Part shown: one piece after another, positions 53,980 to 61,819 of the stretch
Numbering within the stretch: position 1 is the stretch's first letter
Layout: the number at the start of each line of letters is the position of its first letter
From: an uncultured Prevotellaceae bacterium
GTDB taxonomy: Bacteria > Bacteroidota > Bacteroidia > Bacteroidales > Bacteroidaceae
NCBI GenBank assembly: GCA_937900485.1
Contig: CALCEL010000102.1
Span: forward strand, 1 to 64,000
Direction of reading: 5' to 3'
Length of the DNA stretch: 64,000 nt
Program-made: the position numbers and the translations under genes
Notes under the pieces: generated by a model
The model's database searches: none
The model's input: only the letters and a program-made list of their open reading frames with translations
What the model was told of the DNA's origin: nothing

Positions 53980-54918
53980 ATGGGAAAAATTATTGAAAGT
54001 TCATTGGAGCTGATTGGCAACACGCCACTTTTGAAGCTCAACAATTATTCAAAGAAAACAGGTGTTAATAATGCTACTATATTGGCAAAATTGGAGTACC
54101 TTAATCCTGCTGGTTCTGTAAAGGATCGTATCGCTCTTGCAATGATTGAGGATGCGGAAAAGAATGGTAAGCTGAAACCTGGTGCAACAATCATTGAACC
54201 AACTTCTGGTAATACTGGCATTGGTTTGGCGGCAGTGGCTACAGCAAAAGGTTATAAGGCTATCTTGACTTTGCCCGACACAATGAGTGTGGAACGTAGG
54301 AATTTGTTGAAGGCCTATGGTGCGGAGATTATATTGACGGAAGGCTCCAAGGGAATGAAAGGAGCTATTGCCAAGGCGGAGGAGTTGAATAAGGAAATTG
54401 AAGGCTCAGTAATATTGGGACAGTTCGTGAATCCGGCTAATCCCAAGGTTCACCGCGAGACAACGGGACCTGAGATATGGGAACAAACTGACGGAAAGGT
54501 CGATGTGTTCGTGGCTGGCGTAGGTACAGGTGGCACCCTTACAGGTGTCGGCGAATTTCTGAAGTCGAAGAATCCTAACGTGAAGATAATAGCAGTAGAG
54601 CCTGCTTCATCACCTGTATTGTCAAAGGGTACTGCCGGGTCACACAAGATTCAGGGTATAGGTGCTGGTTTCGTACCGGACACGTTGAATACGGAAATAT
54701 ATGACGAGGTGATTGCAATCGAAAACGAGGACGCTTTTGTGGAGGGTAAAAACTTTGCGATAAGTGAGGGCGTTTTGGTTGGTATCTCATCTGGCGCAGC
54801 ATTGAAAGCAGCTTCCGTATTGGCTGCTCGTCCTGAGAATAAGGGTAAAAACATTGTTGTTCTTCTCCCTGATTCGGGTGACAGGTATTTGTCAACTGCA
54901 TTGTTCTCAAATAATTAA
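53980..54918 (+). CDS. cysK: Cysteine synthase A
   Basis: 312 residues from the ATG at 53980, which has AGGAG nearby (the frame runs 32 codons further upstream without cause). Fold type II PLP enzyme: ELIGNTPLLKL, NPAGSVKDR with PLP Lys48, TSGNTGIGLA, GTGGTLTGVG, and IQGIGAGFVPDTLN. It makes cysteine from O-acetylserine and sulfide. First gene of the nitrogenase-like operon and 35 bases before the nifB-like gene, so it may feed sulfur for cofactor assembly or belong to the sulfur pathway served by the enzyme. Confidence 0.93.
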   Translation: MGKIIESSLELIGNTPLLKLNNYSKKTGVNNATILAKLEYLNPAGSVKDRIALAMIEDAEKNGKLKPGATIIEPTSGNTGIGLAAVATAKGYKAILTLPDTMSVERRNLLKAYGAEIILTEGSKGMKGAIAKAEELNKEIEGSVILGQFVNPANPKVHRETTGPEIWEQTDGKVDVFVAGVGTGGTLTGVGEFLKSKNPNVKIIAVEPASSPVLSKGTAGSHKIQGIGAGFVPDTLNTEIYDEVIAIENEDAFVEGKNFAISEGVLVGISSGAALKAASVLAARPENKGKNIVVLLPDSGDRYLSTALFSNN

Positions 54919-54953
54919 ATGATAAGACTTTATGGAGAAGTTTAAAAAAGATA

Positions 54954-55826
54954 ATGACAGAGAATCAAGAGAAATTACTAAATAATCATCCTTGTTTTTC
55001 CAACAAGCCTGGAAATTTGGGAAGAATACACCTTCCTGTTAGTCCCGCATGCAACCTCGGTTGCCGTTTTTGTAGCCGTGTGCTGAATGATACCGAGCGT
55101 CGTCCCGGCGTAACGTCAAAGGTCGTCACACCAGAGGAAAGCATTGGTATTCTGAAGAAAGCTTTGAAGATATGCCCTGATATTAAAGTGGTTGGTATCG
55201 CTGGACCGGGAGACACGTTGGCTACTGACACGGCTTTGGAAACATTCAGTTTGGTAGACAAGGAGTTCCCTCAGTTGCTCAAATGTATGAGTACCAACGG
55301 ACTTCTACTCGATGAGAAAGCTGAAAAGGTGATAGAGTCAAAAATAGATTCGCTAACGGTGACCGTCAACGCTGTTGATCCTGAGATTGAAGCTCAACTG
55401 AACAAGTTTATTATATATCATGGTAAGCAGTATGATGCGTTGGATGGTGCTAAGATATTGATTGAAAATCAACTGAACGGAATCCGCAAGGTGGCTGCAA
55501 GTGGAATAACGGTGAAGGTCAATACCGTGTTGGTGCCAAGGATAAATGGTAGTCATATCGAGAAGATTGCAAAGACGATTTCTTCATTGGGTGCGACATT
55601 GTACAACATTATTCCGCTTATACCAACGTTTGAATTGAAGGATGAGAAAATACCTTTCTGCTTTGAGATTGAAGAGGCAAGAAAGATAGCGGGGAAACAC
55701 ATAGATGTGTTCCGTCATTGCAACCGCTGTAGAGCCGATGCGGTGGGTGTTCCGGGCGTGAGCGAGTTCTCCAAGGAAGTTTATTCGGATGATTTAATAT
55801 TATCAGACACCTTTTCACATGGATAG
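54954..55826 (+). CDS. NifB-like radical SAM cofactor maturase
   Basis: 290 residues, no fused NifX domain. Conserved NifB features: HPCF (Cys14), PACNLGCRFC (radical SAM Cys33, Cys37, Cys40), RRPGVTSKVVTP, GPGDTLA, LKCMSTNG (Cys111), NQLNGIRKV, and the C-terminal HCNRCRADAVG (Cys256, Cys259). In known NifB these cysteines hold the radical SAM cluster and the two precursor clusters fused to the 8Fe-9S-C NifB-co. The gene overlaps the next one by 8 bases. It should make a nitrogenase-type precursor cofactor; without NifEN the product may be used as is. Confidence 0.92.
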   Translation: MTENQEKLLNNHPCFSNKPGNLGRIHLPVSPACNLGCRFCSRVLNDTERRPGVTSKVVTPEESIGILKKALKICPDIKVVGIAGPGDTLATDTALETFSLVDKEFPQLLKCMSTNGLLLDEKAEKVIESKIDSLTVTVNAVDPEIEAQLNKFIIYHGKQYDALDGAKILIENQLNGIRKVAASGITVKVNTVLVPRINGSHIEKIAKTISSLGATLYNIIPLIPTFELKDEKIPFCFEIEEARKIAGKHIDVFRHCNRCRADAVGVPGVSEFSKEVYSDDLILSDTFSHG

Positions 55827-56193
55827 CAAACGGCAATACGACACATTCAGAGTGGCTGCTGCGTCATCAGACTACGGATATACGGTGGATGTACACTTTG
55901 GCAGAGCAACAGATTTTTACATATATCAGTTCCTGGATGGTGAATGGATATATGTGGAGACACGTTCTGTGCAGCCTGTATGTCATGGAGGTGGCCATTC
56001 TCATTCAGAGATGGAGAAAACGGTAGAGCTTCTCCAGGATTGTCAGTATGTGACAGCTTCACGCATAGGAGCTGGAGCAACAGCATTGCTGAGCAAGAAG
56101 GGAATTGTTGTGATGGCATTGCCTGGCGATCTTATGGAAGCGCTGGATAAAATTTCTTCTTATAACGAAATACAAAAATTATTATTAAAATAG
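55819..56193 (+). CDS. NifX/NafY-type cofactor-binding protein, first copy
   Basis: 124 residues. Dinitrogenase iron-molybdenum cofactor-binding fold (PF02579-like): VAAASSDYGYTVDVHFGRAT, DFYIYQ, and later TVELLQDCQYVTASRIGAGA. A loop CHGGGHSH (Cys55 with three His) could bind metal. NifX-type proteins carry NifB-co between maturase and target. Overlaps nifB-like by 8 bases, so likely its direct partner. The next gene, nifH-like, follows after 97 bases with a hairpin. Confidence 0.85.
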   Translation: MDSKRQYDTFRVAAASSDYGYTVDVHFGRATDFYIYQFLDGEWIYVETRSVQPVCHGGGHSHSEMEKTVELLQDCQYVTASRIGAGATALLSKKGIVVMALPGDLMEALDKISSYNEIQKLLLK

Positions 56194-56227
56194 AGAGAAT
56201 AAGGTGAAAATGGTAAAATGAAAAGCC

Positions 56228-56268
56228 ACGACACTTCGTGTAAAGTGTGTTTGTGCCTTTTATTTATT
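56228..56268 (+). promoter_or_regulatory. Hairpin before the nifH-like gene
   Basis: ACACTT pairs with AAGTGT, and outer CAC/GTG and AAAAG/CTTTT pairs extend the stem, followed by a T-rich tail. It could be a partial terminator or an RNA processing site that sets the ratio of NifH-like to NifB-like protein. Confidence 0.4.
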
Positions 56269-56290
56269 CTTTCAATTTACAATTAACAAC

Positions 56291-57142
56291 ATGGCAGAAA
56301 TAAGACAAATTGCGATTTACGGAAAAGGAGGTATTGGAAAATCAACCACGACTCAGAACTTGACGGCTGGATTGATTGAACATGGAAAGAAAGTGATGGT
56401 AGTTGGATGTGACCCAAAGGCGGACTCAACTCGTCTGTTGTTGGGCGGATTGGCGCAGAAAACTGTATTGGACACTATTCGTGATGAGGGTGAGGATATC
56501 TCATTGGATAGAATTATGCGTACCGGTTTCGGCGGGACACGTTGCGTGGAGTCTGGTGGTCCGGAACCGGGAGTAGGATGTGCTGGCCGTGGTATCATCA
56601 CTTCAATCAATATGTTGGAAAACTTGGGCGCATACACTGACGACTTGGACTATGTCTTCTATGATGTGCTGGGTGATGTGGTCTGTGGTGGTTTCGCAAT
56701 GCCTATCCGTGAAGGCAAGGCAAAGGAAATCTACATTGTGGCATCCGGAGAGATGATGGCATTGTATGCAGCCAATAACATTGCGAAAGGTATTCAGCGA
56801 TATGCAAGCACTGGCGGTGTACGTCTCGGAGGTATCATTTGCAACTCGAGAAATGTCGATCGTGAACTTGACTTGCTCCGTGCCTTTGCTCATGAGCTGG
56901 GAACTAAATTGTTGTATTTCGTTCCGCGCAACAACATTGTACAGCGTGCGGAGATTAACAAGAAGACAGTGATTGAATACAAACCGGATTCAGACCAGGC
57001 TAATGAATACCGTAACCTTGCTAAGGCGGTTATTGAGAATAAGGATTTTGTGATTCCAACGCCAATGACTCAAGAACGTTTGGAGGAAATCTTACTTGAG
57101 TATGGTTTGTTGGACAATGCGGATGATGACTATCGTATTTAA
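56291..57142 (+). CDS. NifH-like Fe protein
   Basis: 283 residues, very close to genuine NifH. P-loop YGKGGIGKSTT (residues 10-20), Switch I CDPKADST, GVGCAGRGIITSINMLE with [4Fe-4S] ligand Cys96 and Arg99 (the site ADP-ribosylated in some diazotrophs), YDVLGDVVCGGFAMPIR with ligand Cys131 and Switch II, and ASGEMMALYAANNI. As a dimer it would pass electrons to the DK protein with ATP hydrolysis. The nifX-like second copy starts 3 bases after its stop. Confidence 0.95.
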   Translation: MAEIRQIAIYGKGGIGKSTTTQNLTAGLIEHGKKVMVVGCDPKADSTRLLLGGLAQKTVLDTIRDEGEDISLDRIMRTGFGGTRCVESGGPEPGVGCAGRGIITSINMLENLGAYTDDLDYVFYDVLGDVVCGGFAMPIREGKAKEIYIVASGEMMALYAANNIAKGIQRYASTGGVRLGGIICNSRNVDRELDLLRAFAHELGTKLLYFVPRNNIVQRAEINKKTVIEYKPDSDQANEYRNLAKAVIENKDFVIPTPMTQERLEEILLEYGLLDNADDDYRI

Positions 57143-57145
57143 GAT

Positions 57146-57595
57146 ATGGGATATAGAATCGCAGTTGCCACCTCAGATGGGGTGAATGTCGATTTGCATT
57201 TTGGTGCGACAGATTCTTTTGTTATTTATGAAGTAGATGGTCTGGACTTTGAAAAGTTAGAGATAAGAGATGTGCCTAATTCTGAGGACGGATATTCGCA
57301 TGGCTGTGTCAGTGACTCCGTCTTTGGATCGGAAAGTGGTTGCGACAGTGGATGTGGTGACAGGAATGGATGCCATGGCGGAGAGAAGTCGCACACGGTT
57401 GAGCTTCTCTCTGATTGCCGATGTGTTGTCAGTACGAAAGTCGGACGCAGTATAGTCAGACAATTTGAACGACGAGCTATAACCACCTTCGAAATCATGA
57501 TGCCAATAAATGAAGTGTTGCCTAAAATCGTGGGATATTACTATAGGATTGACAACAAGAAAATCTCCATCTCCCCAAGAAGGGCATTTAGATAG
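57146..57595 (+). CDS. NifX/NafY-type protein with Cys-rich insert
   Basis: 149 residues. NifX-like fold: RIAVATSDGVNVDLHFGATD, SFVIYEVDG, and TVELLSDCRCVVSTKVGRSI. A loop at residues 54-76 has Cys54, 66, 70 and 76 among Gly, Ser and His (GCDSGCGDRNGCHGG), with Cys91 and Cys93 after it. The first copy has only Cys55 and His in the same place. The loop may hold a cluster or metal during delivery. It is followed by a 114-base gap with a CGATGTTG-T-CAACATCG inverted repeat (57655-57671). Confidence 0.82.
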   Translation: MGYRIAVATSDGVNVDLHFGATDSFVIYEVDGLDFEKLEIRDVPNSEDGYSHGCVSDSVFGSESGCDSGCGDRNGCHGGEKSHTVELLSDCRCVVSTKVGRSIVRQFERRAITTFEIMMPINEVLPKIVGYYYRIDNKKISISPRRAFR

Positions 57596-57654
57596 TGTTA
57601 CCATTAAGCCCATAGTGATAAATGGTGTATAACAAACTTCTCCTTCGGAAATGC

Positions 57655-57671
57655 CGATGTTGTCAACATCG
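57655..57671. promoter_or_regulatory. Inverted repeat before the nifD-like gene
   Basis: CGATGTTG-T-CAACATCG is a perfect palindrome with a one-base centre, 39 bases before the ATG. It may be a second operator or a small RNA hairpin. Confidence 0.45.
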
Positions 57672-57709
57672 AAGTATGTGTCAACCGGGGAACTTTAAAT
57701 AAACAGAAA

Positions 57710-59269
57710 ATGTCAAATAGGATAAATCTAAATATGACCACCGTCAAGAATCGTGAGTTACGACTTGGTACGATTATTGGGTGGGACGGCTCGGCGAAAC
57801 AGCTGATTGAACAGTCTGCTTACGATGAGCGAAGCGTTAGGAAACATGGTGGGTGCAAGGGGGCTGGACAGGGTTGTCGACTCTGTGAATTGCAAAGCCC
57901 GCTGAATCAAGAGACAATGTGTTCCAATGCAATCGTGCAATGTCAGATAGGAAACCTCACCGACTGTGTCTTGATTAACCATGCTCCGATAGGATGTAGC
58001 AGCGAGGATGCAAAGTTCAACCTTACCATGCACATGGGTCTTGCGCGTCGAGGCAAACCTCAGCAGAATACTCTTAATATGAGTACTAACTTGCAGGAGA
58101 AAGACATGGTATTCGGAGGTAGCGCTAAACTTCGTGATGCAATACGTATAGCAAATGAACGATACAATCCGAAGGCTATCTTCATTGCAATGGCTTGTGC
58201 TACTGCTATTACAGGTGAGGATATAGATAGTATTGCTGAGGAACTGGAACCGGAGGTTGGTGTACCTGTTATTCCTTTGCATTGTGAGGGATTCAGAAGC
58301 AAGCATTGGAGCACAGGTTTTGATGTGGCATTCCACGGAGTCTTGAGACAAATAGTGGAAAAACACCCAACGAGGAAACAGAAGGATTTGATTAACATCA
58401 TTGCTCTTTGGGGTACGGACTGGTTCACGGATCTGTTACGTCCGCTTGGCTTGCGAGTGAATTATCTTCTGGACTGTGCTTCGTATGAGGAGATACGCCA
58501 GGCCTCCGAAGCCGTAGCAACCACTACATTCTGCGAAACTCTTGGCGGTTACATGGGGGCTGCCCTCGAAGATCAGTTCGGAGTGCCACAGATTGACGCT
58601 CCACAGCCATATGGCATAAAGGGAACGGATGCTTGGTTGAGGGCCATTGCCAAGGTCACCGGCAAAGAGAAGGAGGTGGAGGAGTTTATTGAAAGTGAAC
58701 ATAAGCGCATCACAACTAAACTCGAGGAATATCGTGAGTATTTCAAGGGTAAGTACGGCATGGTGCTTACAGGCTCTGCTTATGCTCATGGACTGATTAG
58801 TGTTTTGGCGGAGCTTGGTATAAAGAATGAGGCGGCCCTCGTGTTCCACCATGACCCTATCTATGATGGTGCGGGAAAGAATCAGGACACATTGAAGGAA
58901 CTGGTTGAGACATATGGTGACATTCCTCATTATACGGTCAGCAAGACACGAGCATTCCAGTTGCCTCAGCTCCTTAAACGTGCTAAGACGGATTTCCTTA
59001 TTATACGTCATCCTGGTTTAGCTTCTGTGGCAGGGCATCTTGGTGTGCCGACTTTAGCGTTGGGCGACGAACATATTCCTGTGGGATATGACGGAATACT
59101 CCGCATGGCTGAAATCCTAAAAGGAGTGCTTGCTCGCACGAAGTTCAATAAGACTCTTCAGCGTCATGTCCGTTTGCCATACAATGACTGGTGGTTCAGT
59201 CAGGATGATCCGTTCAAACTCACTAACGACAAGAGTGTGTTTGAGGATATAGAGAAGAGATTAAAGTGA
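57710..59269 (+). CDS. NifD-like catalytic subunit
   Basis: 519 residues. P-cluster type cysteines Cys71 (ETMCSNA), Cys96 (APIGCSS) and Cys163 (AMACATAITGEDI), and Cys275 in ATTTFCETLGGYMGAALEDQFG at the place of the FeMo-co cysteine. By hand alignment several catalytic residues of Azotobacter NifD differ: Arg96 to Asn104, Gln191 to Trp200, His195 to Asp205 and the cofactor ligand His442 to Val458 in EHIPVGYDG, with His455 three residues earlier. An extra Cys49-x6-Cys56-x2-Cys59 precedes Cys71. It should bind a NifB-co-like cofactor and reduce a substrate other than N2, but see the findings. Confidence 0.9.
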   Translation: MSNRINLNMTTVKNRELRLGTIIGWDGSAKQLIEQSAYDERSVRKHGGCKGAGQGCRLCELQSPLNQETMCSNAIVQCQIGNLTDCVLINHAPIGCSSEDAKFNLTMHMGLARRGKPQQNTLNMSTNLQEKDMVFGGSAKLRDAIRIANERYNPKAIFIAMACATAITGEDIDSIAEELEPEVGVPVIPLHCEGFRSKHWSTGFDVAFHGVLRQIVEKHPTRKQKDLINIIALWGTDWFTDLLRPLGLRVNYLLDCASYEEIRQASEAVATTTFCETLGGYMGAALEDQFGVPQIDAPQPYGIKGTDAWLRAIAKVTGKEKEVEEFIESEHKRITTKLEEYREYFKGKYGMVLTGSAYAHGLISVLAELGIKNEAALVFHHDPIYDGAGKNQDTLKELVETYGDIPHYTVSKTRAFQLPQLLKRAKTDFLIIRHPGLASVAGHLGVPTLALGDEHIPVGYDGILRMAEILKGVLARTKFNKTLQRHVRLPYNDWWFSQDDPFKLTNDKSVFEDIEKRLK

Positions 59270-59274
59270 CGGAA

Positions 59275-59344
59275 AAGACTCCCGGTTCACCCAAGGGGAG
59301 TTCTTTTTATGATTGGTGTTTAATGTGATTCATCACCTTAAACA
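59275..59344 (+). terminator. Double hairpin between the D- and K-like genes
   Basis: ACTCCC (59278-59283) pairs with GGGAGT (59296-59301) followed by TCTTTTTAT, a weak terminator. Then TGTTTAATGTGAT (59317-59329) pairs with ATCACCTTAAACA (59332-59344) with one mismatch. A partial stop between the two subunits of one enzyme is unusual. Confidence 0.55.
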
Positions 59345-59408
59345 TAAGAATTACGTTATTAAATGTATATAATTAATTCCCCGTTGGAAGCTAAGGGGCT
59401 TATAAATT

Positions 59409-60755
59409 ATGACTGAAAAGAAAAAGAAATATTCGGTAATATCCGATGTCAGGTATGCCTGTGCGGTGGGCGCAACCAATACTGTGGTGGCCATTAAGGG
59501 CGCTGTGCCCATTGCGAATTGTAGTCCGGGATGTCAGTTGAAGACAACAGCCATGCTTACATTCGAGAATGCTTTCCAGGGCAGTGTCGCAGCTGGAGGC
59601 GGTAATATGCCAAGCGCCAATGCTACTGAGAACGATGTGGTTTTCGGCGGTATCAAAACTCTTGACGAACTTATCAAGTCAACGCTCAAAGTCTATGAAG
59701 GTGATTTGTTTGTGGTTCTCACTGGCTGTGTCGGCGAGCTTATTGGCGACAACGTGCCAGACCTCGTGAGCAGGTACCAACGTGCGGGTTTTCCATTGGT
59801 GTATGCAAACACGGCAGGTTTCAAAGGTAATAACCTTTATGGACATGAAGTTGTGGTGAATGCTATTATTGACCAGTTCGTGGGTGACTATGATGGGGAG
59901 AAAAAGAAAGGACTTATTAACCTTTGGTTTGAGACCCCTTACTACAATCATAACTGGAGAGGCGACTATCAGGAACTCACTCGCATACTTCGTGGCGCTG
60001 GCCTTGAGGTTAACGTGCTATTCGGTCCGGAGAATCCTGGTGTTGAGGCATGGAAAAAGATTCCTCAGGCGCAGTTCAACCTTGTGGTGTCACCATGGGT
60101 GGGCGTAAAAAATGCCGAGCACCTGCAGAAGAAGTACAACCAACCATTCCTTCATATACCAGAAATTCCAGTGGGTGAGGAGGCAACAGCAAAGTTCATA
60201 CGCCAGGTGGTGGAATTTGCCGGCATTGACAAGGAGCAGTCGGAGGCGTTCATCCATAAGGAGGCGGAGATCTACTACTACTACCTCGAACACTTCTCTG
60301 AATTCTTTGCAGAGTACTGGTATGGAATGCCAAGTGAGTTCGTGGTGACAGCTGACGCTGCCTATGCTTTGGCTTATTCTAAGTTCCTGGCAGACCAGAT
60401 CGGTCTGATACCGAAGAAAGTGATTATTACTGACAACACACCGGATAAGTTCAGACCTGCAATATCTGAGTATTTCCGTGATAATATTTCAGAAGGTGTT
60501 AGTATCGACGTTGTGTTCGAGGAAGACGGTTATAAAGTAGAGAAACTCATTGAGGAGGTTGAGTTCACGGCAGGCAAGCCATTAATCTTGGGCTCATCAT
60601 GGGAATTGACACTTGCAGACAAGAAAGGGGCTTTGTTCTTCGAGATAACTACTCCTTCGTCAGAAACTCTCGTTATTAATAGGTCGCACATCGGCTACAA
60701 AGGAGCATTACAGTTTCTTGAACGTGTCTATAGTGCGTCAGTAGGAGGAAAATGA
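59409..60755 (+). CDS. NifK-like subunit
   Basis: 448 residues, shorter than nitrogenase NifK (about 520) because the N-terminal extension is absent. P-cluster type cysteines: Cys18 (YACAVGATN), Cys42 in IANCSPGCQL (also Cys38), and Cys107 in LTGCVGELIGDNV. The rest keeps the three-lobe pattern (NTAGFKGNN, LINLWFETPYYNHNWRGDYQ, SWELTLADKKG). It forms the second half of the catalytic heterotetramer. The stop overlaps the next gene by 4 bases (ATGA), tying the CBS-like enzyme to it. Confidence 0.88.
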   Translation: MTEKKKKYSVISDVRYACAVGATNTVVAIKGAVPIANCSPGCQLKTTAMLTFENAFQGSVAAGGGNMPSANATENDVVFGGIKTLDELIKSTLKVYEGDLFVVLTGCVGELIGDNVPDLVSRYQRAGFPLVYANTAGFKGNNLYGHEVVVNAIIDQFVGDYDGEKKKGLINLWFETPYYNHNWRGDYQELTRILRGAGLEVNVLFGPENPGVEAWKKIPQAQFNLVVSPWVGVKNAEHLQKKYNQPFLHIPEIPVGEEATAKFIRQVVEFAGIDKEQSEAFIHKEAEIYYYYLEHFSEFFAEYWYGMPSEFVVTADAAYALAYSKFLADQIGLIPKKVIITDNTPDKFRPAISEYFRDNISEGVSIDVVFEEDGYKVEKLIEEVEFTAGKPLILGSSWELTLADKKGALFFEITTPSSETLVINRSHIGYKGALQFLERVYSASVGGK

Positions 60756-61735
60756 AAAATTTGGCAGTGTATAATAATATTTTGGACATGGTTGGTAATA
60801 CTCCAATCATCCAACTTTCAAGACTAAATACAGGACAGAGTCAGCTCTTTCTAAAGCTAGAAAACCAAAACCCAGGTGGAAGTATAAAGGATCGCACAGG
60901 ACTGAATATGATTGTTCAGGCTGAAAAACGGGGAACTATTCATCCTGGACAACTCATTGTTGAGGCTACCGCTGGCAATACTGGATTAGGACTCGCACTC
61001 GCATGTCGAATGAAGGGGTACAGGCTATTGCTTGTGATTCCTGACAAGATGAGTGCGGAGAAAATAAACCACTTAAATGCTATGGGCGTTGAGACTGTCA
61101 TAACGAGAAGCGATGTGGGCAAGGGACATCCTGAATATTATCAGGATATGGCAGCGCGTATAGCGAAGGAGAAAGGTGGGTATTATATCAATCAGTTTGA
61201 GAATCCTGATAATCCGGCTACACATGTCTTGACTACTGGACCTGAAATTTGGAAACAGATGGAGCACAAGGTTGATGCCGTGGTGGTAGGTGTCGGCTCA
61301 GCTGGTACTTTGACAGGCTTGACCACTTTCTTCAAAAAGGTCAGTCCGCAAACAGAATTCGTGTTGGCAGATCCCAAGGGGTCAATTCTTGCTGATTACG
61401 TCAATCGTAAGATACTTCGTAAGGACGCAGGCTCTTGGTTTGTGGAAGGTATCGGAGAGGATTACATCCCGGCTCTTGCTGATTTCGATTTAGTGAGAAG
61501 TGCATACGAGGTGACAGATGCAGAGAGCTTTTCTGCGGCAAGACTATTACTTAGAGAAGAGGGGATCCTTGCAGGATCTTCCACTGGTACGCTATTGAGC
61601 GCAGCCCTTCGCTACTGTCAAGAACAATCTTGTCCGAAGCGTGTTATTACTTTGGCTTGCGATAGCGGCAATAAGTATCTTTCCAAAATGTTCAACAACG
61701 AATGGCTTAAAGAGAAGGGAATGAGTATTGGGTAA
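60752..61735 (+). CDS. Cystathionine beta-synthase-like PLP enzyme
   Basis: 327 residues. Fold type II: DMVGNTPIIQLSRL, NPGGSIKDRTG with PLP Lys46, AGNTGLGLAL, GVGSAGTLTGL. Features favouring cystathionine beta-synthase over cysteine synthase are WFVEGIGEDYIPALADF, a late EEGILAGSSTG and the ending DSGNKYLSKMFNNEWLKEKG, as in human CBS. There are no C-terminal CBS regulatory domains. It would condense serine and homocysteine to cystathionine (or act on related thiols). Overlaps nifK-like by 4 bases; gamma-lyase follows. Confidence 0.85.
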   Translation: MKNLAVYNNILDMVGNTPIIQLSRLNTGQSQLFLKLENQNPGGSIKDRTGLNMIVQAEKRGTIHPGQLIVEATAGNTGLGLALACRMKGYRLLLVIPDKMSAEKINHLNAMGVETVITRSDVGKGHPEYYQDMAARIAKEKGGYYINQFENPDNPATHVLTTGPEIWKQMEHKVDAVVVGVGSAGTLTGLTTFFKKVSPQTEFVLADPKGSILADYVNRKILRKDAGSWFVEGIGEDYIPALADFDLVRSAYEVTDAESFSAARLLLREEGILAGSSTGTLLSAALRYCQEQSCPKRVITLACDSGNKYLSKMFNNEWLKEKGMSIG

Positions 61736-61819
61736 TCTGTGTCGGTGTTTTATGTGTTCGTGTATTTACTACACTATTACTTGATACTTCCTAACTATTA
61801 ATAAGTGATTAATATTTTT

